Positions 7,887 through 18,300 are shown, numbered from the stretch's first letter. The stretch: 64,000 nucleotides of DNA from Parabacteroides gordonii MS-1 = DSM 23371 (GCF_000969825.1 NZ_KQ033919.1:3360749-3424748), one strand, 5' to 3'. Translations and numbers: made by a program. Notes: generated by a model from the sequence alone, not told the origin.

Positions 7887-9515
7887 TTAGTTTGCCCAAC
7901 CCGGATTCTGTGGTAACAGATTAGGATTGTAAGTAAACTCGTCGGTCGGGATCGGATAGAGGTATAGACGATCGTACCATGTGCGTGTCATACCCGGATA
8001 AAGAACACGGTATTCACCTGTTGCCGGATCACGGGGGCCTAAATAAGTTTTCAGGTTCTCCAATAGTTTACCGGCTTTCCATCTGCATAAGTCGTTCCAG
8101 CGAAGGCCTTCGCATGCTAATTCTACACGGCGCTCACGACGTATTTCGTTGAGTAATGGAGAGATGGCAACTTCCCACTTCGGCCAGTTCGGGTCGGTGA
8201 ACCCAACATTTACTGTTAGATGTTTCATACCTACACGGTCACGCAGTTTATTGATTGTTTTATCCAGAACAGCCTGATCACACTCTCCTAATTCTGCTTT
8301 CGCTTCTGCATAGTTTAGTAGAACTTCACCATATCGATAGATCAGGTCATCCAGTGTACATTTGATATATTCATTGTCTTCAGCCAAAGGCGAATACATT
8401 TTATACAGGCGATAACCGGTGAATGTCAGATTATTGAATACCGGAGAGTTTTCGTATTCTTCCGAACCGTCGGCCAATATGGCGATAGGGCGGTCGGGTG
8501 TGTAAACACATTGTTTTAACCGGGGATCGCGATTTTCAAATTCATCCATAAACTTGGCATCTCCTTTATAAAGACTGCTTAATGCAATAGGCATACCATC
8601 ATTGCATAAGAATGATTCTACAAAATCCTTGGTCATACCAGTCTGTGCTTCACGAACCGTACGCGGTCTGTTATTCATTCGTTTGTCTGTTATGTAGGCT
8701 GCAAAAAAGATCGCTTCTTTATTATTGGTATAATCCTGTTGGTTGAATAACGCGTGATAATCATCTTCAATATTACCGGTAGAGTAAATATCAAAATTAC
8801 CACTGTTAATGATCTTTTCCGCTGCTTCTGCACTCATACGAAGGTATTTGTCCGCGTTTTCAAGATTCCTGTATTTTCTCCAGGTTCCTTCAAACAGACA
8901 AACTCTTGATTTCAATAGTAGCGCTGCATATTTGCTAAGCCGTGTGTCGGTCATTGTTTCAGGCAACCATGCACTGGCTTTATCCAGGCAAACACAGATA
9001 GAATCGATGACCGTCCCACGATCATTACGTGGGAAATACAACTCTTCAGAAGAAGTGGTCAGATCCGTAGTCAACCAAGGCACATCGCCGAAGCGGAGTA
9101 CTTTTTCATAATAAAACTTAGCTTTGAAGAAATATATTTCACCAACATACCGGTTGATGTTTTCCTGAATACCTTCTACCGTATGGTAACGGGTCAGGAA
9201 ATAATTACAACTTCTGATATTCGCCCAGTCACCTTTAGCCCAGCCTCCTCCGGCAGTCGGGATAGTGTAATCGCTCCAGATAAAAGCATCTTTCGACTGG
9301 TGCGCCTGGTTGTCGGATGCATTATCGCTTCCGTAAGCACCGGTATTATCCAATGTCGTATAGAATTGGTTTGCAAAGTTTTTCAAATCGTTTTCCGTCT
9401 TCCAATAAGTCTCGTCATTGATCTTATCTTCCGGGTACAAGTCCATAAAGTCGTTATTACATGCAGAAAATCCGAGTAACAAAGACAAGCTTGCTATATA
9501 ATATACTTTTTTCAT
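7887..9515 (-). CDS. SusD/RagB family nutrient-binding outer membrane lipoprotein
   Basis: A surface glycan-binding lipoprotein that caps the SusC transporter encoded just upstream. From the ATG at 9515 (chosen because MKKVYYIASLSLLLGFSAC is a typical lipoprotein signal; the longer frame begins in non-coding sequence) the product has 542 residues. It opens with the family signature LYPEDKINDETYWKTENDL, contains TPR-like helices (YFFKAKFYYEKVLRFGDVPW) and ends with the conserved block RRERRVELACEGLRWNDLCRW, LYPIPTDEF and NPGW. It follows SusC by 37 bases in the same operon. Ligand specificity is not visible; the GH29 neighbour suggests a fucosylated glycan. Confidence 0.95.
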   Translation of the reverse strand: MKKVYYIASLSLLLGFSACNNDFMDLYPEDKINDETYWKTENDLKNFANQFYTTLDNTGAYGSDNASDNQAHQSKDAFIWSDYTIPTAGGGWAKGDWANIRSCNYFLTRYHTVEGIQENINRYVGEIYFFKAKFYYEKVLRFGDVPWLTTDLTTSSEELYFPRNDRGTVIDSICVCLDKASAWLPETMTDTRLSKYAALLLKSRVCLFEGTWRKYRNLENADKYLRMSAEAAEKIINSGNFDIYSTGNIEDDYHALFNQQDYTNNKEAIFFAAYITDKRMNNRPRTVREAQTGMTKDFVESFLCNDGMPIALSSLYKGDAKFMDEFENRDPRLKQCVYTPDRPIAILADGSEEYENSPVFNNLTFTGYRLYKMYSPLAEDNEYIKCTLDDLIYRYGEVLLNYAEAKAELGECDQAVLDKTINKLRDRVGMKHLTVNVGFTDPNWPKWEVAISPLLNEIRRERRVELACEGLRWNDLCRWKAGKLLENLKTYLGPRDPATGEYRVLYPGMTRTWYDRLYLYPIPTDEFTYNPNLLPQNPGWAN

Positions 9516-9552
9516 TCTGTTTTCAATTTTAATTATTCTACAATGTTCCATC

Positions 9553-12500
9553 TTAGAATGTCAGGTTAGCACCAAAAGAGAATGATCTGATAAATGGATA
9601 AGCATTTACTGTAGCCAATTCAGGATCGAAAGTGTCGGGCATTCCGGAGAATTCAAACAAGTTGTCCGCATTGAAATAAACTCTTAGCTTGGATATCTTG
9701 GCTTTTTCCGTGATATATTTCGGGATAGTATAACCCAGAGCTAATTGTTTACAACGAATATAAGCACCATTCAACATAAAACGCGTCTGATTTTGATTGA
9801 TCGCATCCGCATTGAAACGGGCACGAGGGAAGAATGCATTTGTATTATCTTCTCTCCAGTAATCATAATTCATTTTCTGAGGAACAGACCATTGAGATCC
9901 GTAATGAGACAGATAGAATGTCTTCGACGGTATGATATCACGTTTTATAGTTCCCTGGAAGAATAAGGTAAAGTTGAAACCTTTATATTCTGCAGTTCCA
10001 CGAATACCGAAATTATAACGCGGCGTTGTATTTCCAATAATTTTCATGTCCCCCGAATTATTAACAGTATTTTCACCTCTGGTTATTTTACCGTCACCAT
10101 CCAGGTCTGCAAATTTTATATCTCCGGCATATTGGGTGAAACCGACAACTTTCGACTGATCCCATGCAGCAGCCTCTGCATCCGACTGGAATAAACCTTC
10201 GGTAACAAATCCCCAGATCTCTCCTAATTTCTTTCCTTTATAATAATCATCGGACAGATTCTTCGTCGGGTTGTCATATTTCGTGATTTCAGCTTGGTAG
10301 TCAGATAGCGATAGCGTTGCACTATAGGCTAATCCGCTCTGCAAAGTAGATTTCCAGGTCAAAGCAACTTCCCATCCGCTGGTTCTTAAGTCGGCGGAGT
10401 TCATCTGCGGTTCTGAAACACCTAAAATAGAAGGCAATGTTTTCGATTTCGTCAACATGTCTTCGGTTGTACGCACATAATAATCGAACTCACCGGTCAG
10501 GCGGCTGTCTAACATCGAGAAGTTGAAACCTAAATCCCATTGTTTAACAGTTTCCCAGGTCAGCTGATCGCTTACCAACGCCGGAGTATATACACCCATC
10601 TGTTTTTCTCCACTGAAGAGATAACCGACTTCGCCCGTGCTGTAAGAAGATACATAAGGATAATAAGAGCTAACCATCTGGTTTCCTAATGCACCGTAAG
10701 AACCTCTCAGCTTGAAATCATTAACGATATGGGCGATCGGTTTCCAGAATTTTTCCTGTGAAAGTCTCCAACCCAATGAGAATGTCGGGAAGAATGCAAA
10801 ACGATCATCTTTCGGGAAGCGGGAAGAGCCGTCATAACGTCCGTTCACCTGGAACAGGTATTTATCGTCATACGCATAGAACAAACGGAAGAAAGCACCA
10901 CGGATAGCCCATTGATTCATATAATCGCTTGTTGTGCGGTCACCTGTTGCCAGGTTAAGGAATGGAATATCGTTTGCAATCAGGTTGTTCCTGCTCAAGC
11001 CGACACCTTTATAAGTTGTATTTTCCTGGTTGAAACCGATCATACCTTCAAAAGCATGTACTTTATTGAATTTCTTCTTATAAGTGGCATAGGCATTGAA
11101 TACATCGTACTGCGACTCTGTTTTTGAATAAGATACCTGGTTAGGGGAAGTATGCGGGAAGATTGAACCCGGATTTCCATCAGCATCATAATCGATATAT
11201 TCGCGCACATGATTCTTGAAAGAATAGTTATAATAATTATAAGTATAATCGAAATTGATTTCGAGTCCTTCAAATGGATTCAGTTTTGCAAAGGCTGTCG
11301 CGTACATATTATTATTTCTCATTTCGGCCGATCCTCCCTGAGACAACCATGCTGCCTGATTTGTGAAATAACCGTCACCGCAATAACCTGCAAAATGTCC
11401 GTCGGGATGATAAACCGGCATCAGAGGACGGCTGTCGCCCGGAATCGTTGCTCCCAAAGAGTTGTTCCCATATTTATTTTGTGGGCCGGTATTCATTTTT
11501 ACCATCGACAAGGTTGCTCTTAATCCGACCTGCAACCAATTGTTTACTTTATAGTTAACATGCTGCAATACATTGAAACGCTTGTAGTCTTCGTCCGTCC
11601 AGCGAGAGATACCGTCTTGTTGGAACATACCAGCCGATGTCATATATTTGGCCGTTTCACTACCTCCTTGTACGCTGATATTGTATTGCTGCATCGGATA
11701 ACTTTTCTTATTCAGTGCATCATACCAATCCGTATTGCCGCAATAACGATATTTACTGGCCGCATCGTCCGGATGATGGAATACCGGAAGATTGTTGACC
11801 GGATCGTTGTAGTAATTTCTGACATGCTCCATAGTAATGTCATCAAAATAGTTACTACCGTTAGATGTCGTATTGGCGTCATTCATCCATTGAGTATATT
11901 CCAAAGAGTTCATATATTCCGCATGAACTGTCGGAACGTTGATGGAATAGTTGGCACTTAATGAAACGACCGGTTTTTGTGAAACGAAACCTGTTTTGGT
12001 TGTGATCAGGATCACACCGAAAGCTGCACGTGCACCGTAGATAGAAGCAGAGGCTGCGTCTTTCAAAACAGTAACGTCTTTCACATCCTGCGGGTTGATC
12101 AGGTTCGGATCCATTTCAATACCATCGACCAGGATCAATGGCGAACCGCCTGATATGTTTGTCGTACCACGGATGTTGAATGTCGAACCTGTTCCCGGAG
12201 CACCGCTGGAAGAAGTGATATTCAGGTTGGCGATTGCGCCTTGCAAACCGGCTCCCAGGTTGGTTAGCGGACGGTCTTCGATCACTTCCGAACCGACGGT
12301 GGCCACAGAACCTGTCAAGTCTGCTTTTTTCATTGTACCGTATCCTACGACAACGACCTCTTCCAATGTCTCGGAGTCTTCCTGTAAGATGATTTCCATT
12401 CTTCTTCCGGCGTTAGCTTTCACCTCTTCCCTGACATAACCGATAAAAGTGATCACCAGCGTCGAACCGGACTTTGCATTAATAGAGAAGTTCCCTTCCA

Positions 12501-12987
12501 CATCAGTTGTTGTCCCGTTAGTTGTTCCTTTTTCAACAATGTTGGCTCCGATGACAGGGTCGCCATTCGTATCGATAACTTTCCCCCTGATCATACTGTT
12601 TTGTTGCGGAGCAGCAGCCATAGTCTGTTTACCAAGAACGATATGGTTTCCTTCTACAGAATATGTGATACCCGAATCAGCTAACAACTCTTCCAGTACT
12701 TTTGAAACAGGCTGGTTTTTAGCCTTTAAAGACACCTTCTTGTTGACATTTACCTGATTATTATAGATAAACAGATAATCGGTCTGGTGTTCTATTTCAT
12801 TCAGCACTGTTTCCAGTTGAACATTTTTTTTGTTGATACTGACCCTCGCATTTTGCGAATGTGTATTTTCTGCAAAAGAGCAGAACACACATATTAAGAG
12901 CAGGAATGTCGTGATTCTCATAATTCTGAAAATTTTTAAGGGTCGCGGTGCCCGATAATTACACCTCGACAAAGTGTTTTCTTTCAT
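9553..12987 (-). CDS. SusC/RagA TonB-dependent outer membrane receptor with STN signalling domain
   Basis: A 1,144-residue TonB-dependent glycan importer. After a signal segment (ITTFLLLICVFCSFAENTHS, about 25-45) come an STN domain at about 50-120 (VQLETVLNEIEHQTDYLFIYNN), a carboxypeptidase-regulatory-like domain (IRGKVIDTNGDPVIGANIV), a TonB-box-like LEEVVVVGYG, the plug (NIRGTTNISGGSPLILVDG) and a 22-strand-type barrel ending in phenylalanine. The STN domain is the hallmark of receptors that signal to a FecR anti-sigma protein, and a FecR gene lies immediately upstream. It is closely related to the SusC at 15339, including the first 60 residues and the 5' leader. The FecR upstream is start-less in the orientation given here, so this locus may be in its off state. 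Confidence 0.95.
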   Translation of the reverse strand: MKENTLSRCNYRAPRPLKIFRIMRITTFLLLICVFCSFAENTHSQNARVSINKKNVQLETVLNEIEHQTDYLFIYNNQVNVNKKVSLKAKNQPVSKVLEELLADSGITYSVEGNHIVLGKQTMAAAPQQNSMIRGKVIDTNGDPVIGANIVEKGTTNGTTTDVEGNFSINAKSGSTLVITFIGYVREEVKANAGRRMEIILQEDSETLEEVVVVGYGTMKKADLTGSVATVGSEVIEDRPLTNLGAGLQGAIANLNITSSSGAPGTGSTFNIRGTTNISGGSPLILVDGIEMDPNLINPQDVKDVTVLKDAASASIYGARAAFGVILITTKTGFVSQKPVVSLSANYSINVPTVHAEYMNSLEYTQWMNDANTTSNGSNYFDDITMEHVRNYYNDPVNNLPVFHHPDDAASKYRYCGNTDWYDALNKKSYPMQQYNISVQGGSETAKYMTSAGMFQQDGISRWTDEDYKRFNVLQHVNYKVNNWLQVGLRATLSMVKMNTGPQNKYGNNSLGATIPGDSRPLMPVYHPDGHFAGYCGDGYFTNQAAWLSQGGSAEMRNNNMYATAFAKLNPFEGLEINFDYTYNYYNYSFKNHVREYIDYDADGNPGSIFPHTSPNQVSYSKTESQYDVFNAYATYKKKFNKVHAFEGMIGFNQENTTYKGVGLSRNNLIANDIPFLNLATGDRTTSDYMNQWAIRGAFFRLFYAYDDKYLFQVNGRYDGSSRFPKDDRFAFFPTFSLGWRLSQEKFWKPIAHIVNDFKLRGSYGALGNQMVSSYYPYVSSYSTGEVGYLFSGEKQMGVYTPALVSDQLTWETVKQWDLGFNFSMLDSRLTGEFDYYVRTTEDMLTKSKTLPSILGVSEPQMNSADLRTSGWEVALTWKSTLQSGLAYSATLSLSDYQAEITKYDNPTKNLSDDYYKGKKLGEIWGFVTEGLFQSDAEAAAWDQSKVVGFTQYAGDIKFADLDGDGKITRGENTVNNSGDMKIIGNTTPRYNFGIRGTAEYKGFNFTLFFQGTIKRDIIPSKTFYLSHYGSQWSVPQKMNYDYWREDNTNAFFPRARFNADAINQNQTRFMLNGAYIRCKQLALGYTIPKYITEKAKISKLRVYFNADNLFEFSGMPDTFDPELATVNAYPFIRSFSFGANLTF

Positions 12988-13046
12988 ACTTTGTTGTGAT
13001 TTGAAATTAATAAATTTGATAATTTAGTTTGTGTTAATTGGATGTC

Positions 13047-13080
13047 TGCCGGCTATTGCCCCCCAGCCTTCGCCGGCATT
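13047..13080 (-). promoter_or_regulatory. Conserved leader hairpin upstream of the minus-strand susC
   Basis: Read on the minus strand, GCCGG and CCGGC arms enclose a loop containing CTGGGGGGCAAT. The same stem and the same 12-base loop occur at 15248-15283 upstream of the plus-strand susC. Being kept in both paralogous leaders suggests an RNA or DNA regulatory element; function unknown. Confidence 0.5.
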
Positions 13081-13139
13081 ACGGTTAACAAGTTTTTACT
13101 CCATAAGCATTTTAATTTAGGTGAAACATATTGTTAAAA

Positions 13140-13985
13140 TCATTTGATATAAATTATATGATTGTCCTCATCCCGTTCATAGGCAAACTTTATATCTTTC
13201 TGCAGGACTCTCAAAGCATAATCCACACCATCTGTTTGCCTGAATTTTCCGGTGTATAGATATTTTTGTACTTGCAGGTTTGTTATATGTATGTTTATTC
13301 CATAATATTTCTCAAATTCTTTCATGATCGAAGCGAACGTTTCGCTCTTGAAACAGATCAACCCTTCCCGCCAACGGTACGGATTGTAATCGTCTACCGG
13401 CATCACTCGTAATTTACCTCCATGTAGATAGGCTTTGTTGTTAGGGGTGAGCATCAGACTTTCGTTGGCATCTGTCAGCGATGAAATCTTTACGCTTCCT
13501 TCCATCAGGGCCGTTTCAAAACTTTCGGTATCGGAATAGGATTCAACGTCGAATTTTGTTCCCAGAACCTCTACATTGTATTTGTCGGTCTGCACCGTAA
13601 ACGGTTTCTTTTCGTCTCTGGCCACTTCAAAGTAGGCCTCGCCATCCAGCTTGACCAGGCGTTGATCCGTATTAAAGGAGACCGGATACTGAATTGTTGT
13701 TCGTGCATTCAGCCAGACATCGGTTCCGTCGGGCAGTGTGATATTGATTCGTTGACCGGCCGGAACAGTGATTGTTTGTAATGCTATGGGGGCCTGTTCC
13801 GTCTGTATCTGCTGATACATGAAACTCCCTCCAAGCGTAAGGGCTATGATGGATGCTATTTTAATTAACTCAGTTCTAAGAGAACTCTGTCCATCTTTTT
13901 TCTCCCGGTAGTGTTTTAAATTTCCTTCGGATGAAACCCAAAATGCATCCGAATGGAATAAAAAATGAAATGAATTATAAAATAT
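13140..13985 (-). pseudogene. Silent FecR anti-sigma cassette lacking start and N-terminal domain
   Basis: From about 13886 downward this frame encodes the transmembrane and periplasmic parts of a FecR protein: SSLRTELIKIASIIALTLGG (TM helix), the FecR domain (TITVPAGQRINITLPDG, LDGEAYFEVARDEKKPFTV, VEVLGTKFDVESY) and the C-terminal domain that contacts the STN domain (FRQTDGVDYALRVLQKDIKF). It is about 70% identical by eye to the FecR at 14234. What is missing is the 66-residue cytoplasmic sigma-binding domain: upstream of the shared SSLRTELIKIA the frame holds unrelated, low-quality sequence with no ATG. The break falls exactly at the 33-bp inverted repeat. I interpret it as a storage cassette that becomes a full gene when the segment 13887-14431 inverts, not a decayed gene. 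Confidence 0.75.
13854..13886 (-). repeat. Inverted repeat, left copy: predicted recombination site in FecR
   Basis: 33 bases identical to the inverted copy at 14432-14464. It begins with the palindromic core AGTTCTCTTAGAACT (AGTTC-N5-GAACT), typical of tyrosine-recombinase inversion sites in Bacteroides. On the minus strand it encodes SSLRTELIKIA in the same reading phase as the other copy. Confidence 0.85.
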
Positions 13986-14431
13986 CAAATTGTCATTACT
14001 ATAGCGAGTAATTCAAATTTCTACCCCAGGTAATTTGAATTAGTATCGCGACTAATATTTTTTAACGTATCAGAAGGATGCGATTAGTCCCCGTTTCATT
14101 ACAATCTGATAATCGAATCGGAAACAATAAAATGGGTGAAATATGGTATTGAATAATTTTTTTTATTTCTTTACTAGGGATATTAATTTATGAACTGTTA
14201 TTATTATAGATGGCTATATTGAGCGTATTAAACATGAATAAAGACATATTATATAAGTTTTTTGAAGGAACGGCATCTTTAGAAGAAGAAAAGGATGTGA
14301 AACGGTGGATGGAAGCGTCAGCCGAAAATCAACGTGCTTTTTTTAAAGAGAGAAAACTTTTTGACTCGATGTTACTTTTAGGAGATGAAAACAGGATCAG
14401 GTCAGGAAAAAAGAGGTTCTCAATCAACCTT
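13887..14431. other. Predicted invertible DNA segment carrying the FecR N-terminal module
   Basis: This 545-base segment lies between the two inverted repeats and holds the start codon, the cytoplasmic domain of the plus-strand FecR (14234-14431) and the region that should contain its promoter. The part at 13887-13985 is a low-quality continuation of the silent frame. A symmetric pair TAATTCAAATT (14009-14019) / AATTTGAATTA (14032-14042) lies between the two halves and may be an operator or insulating hairpin. No TAnnTTTG box was found, so the promoter type is unresolved. Confidence 0.75.
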
Positions 14432-15178
14432 AGTTCTCTTAGAACTGAGTTAATTAAAATAGCAGCGGTTGTAGCGATCACATTGGGGGGGAGTTTTCTT
14501 TATTTTCAGTCTTTGCAGGAAAAGGAACAAATGGCGATGCAAACAATTTCTGTTCCGGCCGGTCAACGAATCAATATCACCTTGCCCGATGGAACAACTG
14601 TCTGGCTAAATGCCAGAACTTCACTGACATATCCTACGAAATTCAGCAAGAAGAATCGTCAGGTAGTATTGGATGGAGAGGCTTATTTTGATGTAGCCAG
14701 AGACGAAAAGAAACCGTTTACGGTGCAAACCGACAAATACAACGTGGAAGTTTTGGGTACAAAGTTCGATGTAGATGCTTATTCGGAAACAGGGGAATTT
14801 GAGACAACGCTGATGAAGGGTAGCGTGAGAGTAGCTTCTGTAGATGATCCGGAGCAGAATTTAGTACTAAAACCAGACAATAAGGTGTCTTTGCGTGATG
14901 GAAAATTGCATGTTACTCCGGTGGAGGACTACAATCCTTATCGCTGGAAAGAAGGACTGATCTGTTTCAGGAATGAATCGTTTATGTCTATCATGAAAGA
15001 TTTTGAAAAATATTATGGTCTGGCTATTCATGTAAAGAATAAGGAAGTAATGAAATATGTCTATACCGGCAAATTCCGTCAGACGGATGGGGTGGATTAT
15101 GCATTAAGAGTTTTGCAGAAGGATATAAAATTCACTTATCACCGGGATGATGAAAATCAAATAATATATGTAGAGTGA
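14234..15178 (+). CDS. FecR family anti-sigma factor (complete, armed copy)
   Basis: A 314-residue inner-membrane anti-sigma protein. Residues 1-66 form the cytoplasmic sigma-binding domain (MNKDILYKFFEGTASLEEEK, a conserved W in VKRWMEAS), followed by a transmembrane helix (IAAVVAITLGGSFLYF), the periplasmic FecR domain (PAGQRINITLPDGTTVWLNA, VLDGEAYFDVARDEKKPFTV, EVLGTKFDVDAY) and a C-terminal STN-binding domain (RQTDGVDYALRVLQKDIKF). The start at 14234 gives the standard MNKD N-terminus; ATG at 14210 is an in-frame alternative. It precedes the STN-bearing SusC by 160 bases and should couple that receptor to an ECF sigma factor. The codons for SSLRTELIKIA coincide with the 33-bp inverted repeat, so its first 66 codons can in principle be exchanged with the silent cassette on the other strand. 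Confidence 0.92.
   Translation: MNKDILYKFFEGTASLEEEKDVKRWMEASAENQRAFFKERKLFDSMLLLGDENRIRSGKKRFSINLSSLRTELIKIAAVVAITLGGSFLYFQSLQEKEQMAMQTISVPAGQRINITLPDGTTVWLNARTSLTYPTKFSKKNRQVVLDGEAYFDVARDEKKPFTVQTDKYNVEVLGTKFDVDAYSETGEFETTLMKGSVRVASVDDPEQNLVLKPDNKVSLRDGKLHVTPVEDYNPYRWKEGLICFRNESFMSIMKDFEKYYGLAIHVKNKEVMKYVYTGKFRQTDGVDYALRVLQKDIKFTYHRDDENQIIYVE
14432..14464 (+). repeat. Inverted repeat, right copy: predicted recombination site in FecR
   Basis: 33 bases identical to the reverse complement of 13854-13886; identity stops sharply at both ends (next bases T versus G upstream, G versus T downstream). Core AGTTCTCTTAGAACT. It is read in frame as SSLRTELIKIA. Confidence 0.85.
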
Positions 15179-15247
15179 AAAGTTTGAATTTATGATATTT
15201 ATTAACCTTAAAAAAATAGCGTATGAAAGTATATGATCATTAAGTAA

Positions 15248-15283
15248 AATGCCGGCAAGCGCTGGGGGGCAATTACCGGCATT
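15248..15283 (+). promoter_or_regulatory. Conserved leader hairpin upstream of the plus-strand susC
   Basis: AATGCCGG (15248-15255) pairs with CCGGCATT (15276-15283) around a loop that contains CTGGGGGGCAAT. The same loop and stem are found at 13047-13080 before the other susC. The downstream leader (AATCAACACAA and CTTCAAATCAACACAAAG) is also conserved between the two. Confidence 0.5.
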
Positions 15284-15338
15284 CAATCAACACAATTCAA
15301 TAAATTAAACTGTATTAACTTCAAATCAACACAAAGGT

Positions 15339-18300
15339 ATGAAAAAAAACTCTTTGTCGGGTAGGTATTATCCTAAAAGCCCGCAACTTAAACAAATCTT
15401 TAGAATTATGCGGATCACCACATTTCTGTTATTAGTCTGTGTCTTCTGCACTTTTGCAGAAAATACGCATTCTCAGAATGCCAGGGTGAGTATTACGAAA
15501 AGTAATACTCAATTGGAAGATATATTAAGTGAGATAGAAAGTCAGACGGACTATCTGTTTATTTATAATAACCAGGTGGATATCAACAAGAAACTTTCTA
15601 TTAAAGTAAAAAACAAACCTGTTTCCGCAGTTTTAGATAATCTGCTGAAAAACATGGGAGTTAGTTACGCTATGGAAGGGACACATATCGTATTGACAAA
15701 AAACACAGAGAACTCTCTTCCTGTACAACAACAAGCTAAAAACATAACCGGTACGATTGTAGATGTGAACGGTGACCCGGTTATCGGTGCAAATATTGTA
15801 GTTAAAGGAACTACAAATGGTACGATCACAGATATAGACGGACATTTCACAATTGAAGCGGATTCAAAGTCTGTTCTGAATGTATCATACATAGGATATC
15901 TGACAAAAGAAGTTGCTGTAGGCAATCAGCAGAATATTCGTGTCGTACTGTTGGAAGATACGAAAACGCTGGATGAAGTGGTCGTAATCGGTTACGGTAC
16001 ACAGAAGAAAGCGGACTTGACAGGTTCTGTGGCAAATGTAAGTGCAGAAAAACTGAATACACAAAGTAATGCAAATATCGGCCAGGCACTGCAAGGTAAG
16101 ATTGCCGGTGTGGATATCGTTTCACAAGGTGGTAATCCCGGAGCCGGAAGCCGTATCATGGTACGTGGTATCGGTACATTGAATAATGCATCTCCTCTGT
16201 TCATTGTGGATGGTATGTATATGACGGGGATCGATCATATCAACCCGAACGATATTGCCAGTATAGACGTATTGAAGGATGCTTCTTCAGCTGCTATCTA
16301 TGGTTCTCGTGCAGCCAATGGTGTGATAATCGTAACAACGAAAGAAGGCTCGAATACAGAAGGAAAGCCTATCGTAGATTTATCGGTCAATGCGGGTGTT
16401 TCGATGGTAAGCAAGAAATTGGATATGCTGGATGCACAGGGATGGTCGGAAGTAACTTCCGTTGCCCGTCAGGCTGTAGGCAAACCTGTATTGGATATGG
16501 CTACCGATCTGTCCAGCAAACCGGACAACGACTGGCAGGATATTATGTTCAGACCGGCTTTGATGCAGAACTATAATATTTCTGTTAAGGGAGGCGGTAA
16601 ATATCAGACTTATTATACTGGTCTTGGATATTTCAATCAGGATGGTGTTGTGAAGGGTACGAATTATGAACGTTATACTTTGCAGACGAAAAATGATTAT
16701 AAGAAAGGTATTTTCTCTGCCGGAACGAATGTGTTGTTGACTTTCAACCATGATAAACCGTTGCATGAAGAACTTCGTGGTGGTATGGTCGGAACTATTT
16801 TGCAGGCACTTCCTACTTTAGAAAAATATGATGATAGCCGGAAAGGTGGTTATGGCGGCTTGTACGGTGACGTAGCTAACTTACCTAACCCGCTGGGTAT
16901 GATCGATGATAATCTGATGAATCGCTATAGCGAAAATATGAAGATTTATGCGAATGTTTATGTTCAGTTGGAATTGTTTAAAGGTTTGAAATATAAACTG
17001 AATATGACTCCCGACTTCGAATTCTACCGGTATAAGAAATATCTGAATGAATATGATTTCGGTATTACAACCAACTCTGTTACTCAATTGACAGAACGGC
17101 AAACACGCAGGCGTAATGTGTTGGTGGAAAACTTGCTGACTTACGATCAAACATTTGGAGATCACAAGGTTTCAGCTTTGGTTGGTTATACCTATCAGGA
17201 CAACCGCTATCGTTACCTGCAGGCTTATGGCGAAAATCTTCCGCAAGGATTGGAAGAGATAGATGCTTCAACCACTTCTCGCAGTAATGAAGGTTATTCC
17301 AACCGTAGTGTGCTGACTTCTATCCTGGGACGTGTATTTTATTCATATAAAAATAAGTACCTGATCACAGCAACGATCCGTCGTGACGGTTCTTCTAAAT
17401 TCGGAAAGAACAACCGGTATGGTAATTTCCCTTCTGCATCCGTTGGTTGGAATATCGCAGAAGAAGAGTTTATGAACAACCTGAGTTGGCTGGATCAATT
17501 AAAGATTCGTGGCGGTTATGGTGTTCTGGGTAATCAGGAAATTGACAACTATCAGTATTCATCGACGATTACAACCGGTATTAACTATCCGGACGGTAAC
17601 GGTGGCCTTATACAAGGTGCTTTCCCGAAAGATTTCGCTAACCCGGATATTAAATGGGAATCTACTGCGATGACGAATGTGGGTATAGACTTTGTCGCTT
17701 TTAATAATCGTTTGAATATTACTGCCGACTGGTATGTAAAGAATACGAAAGATATTTTGCTGACAGTGCCTATCCCCATTTCTTCCGGTGGTGCGAACGA
17801 TCCGATCCGTAATGCCGGTAAGATCCGCAACAAAGGTTTTGAGTTTAATGTTGCCTGGAATACGAACGTAAATCAAGATCTTTCTTATGGCGTAAGCGTA
17901 TTGGGCAGCTTCAATAAGAATGAGGTGACAGCTATGGGTACAGGTTCGCAGGCCATCTGGGGCGGTGCTACCAACCAGAATATCAATACCTGTAAAACAA
18001 TGGCCGGTTATCCGATCGGCTCATACTGGTTGATCCCTACCGACGGTTATTTCAACAGTGAAGCGGAAGTGGAAGCGTATTCAAAAGACGGTGTCAAGAT
18101 ACAGCCGAATGCACAGGCTGGTGATATCCGTTTCAAAGATACCAACAACGATGGAACGATCGACGACAAAGACCGTGTTTATTGCGGCAGTCCGTTCCCT
18201 GACTTCACATTCTCTGTAAGTGGAAATGTTACATGGAAGAACTTCGATGCATCTGTTTCCTTCCAGGGTGTTTTAGGTAATAAGATTTATAATGCAACCC

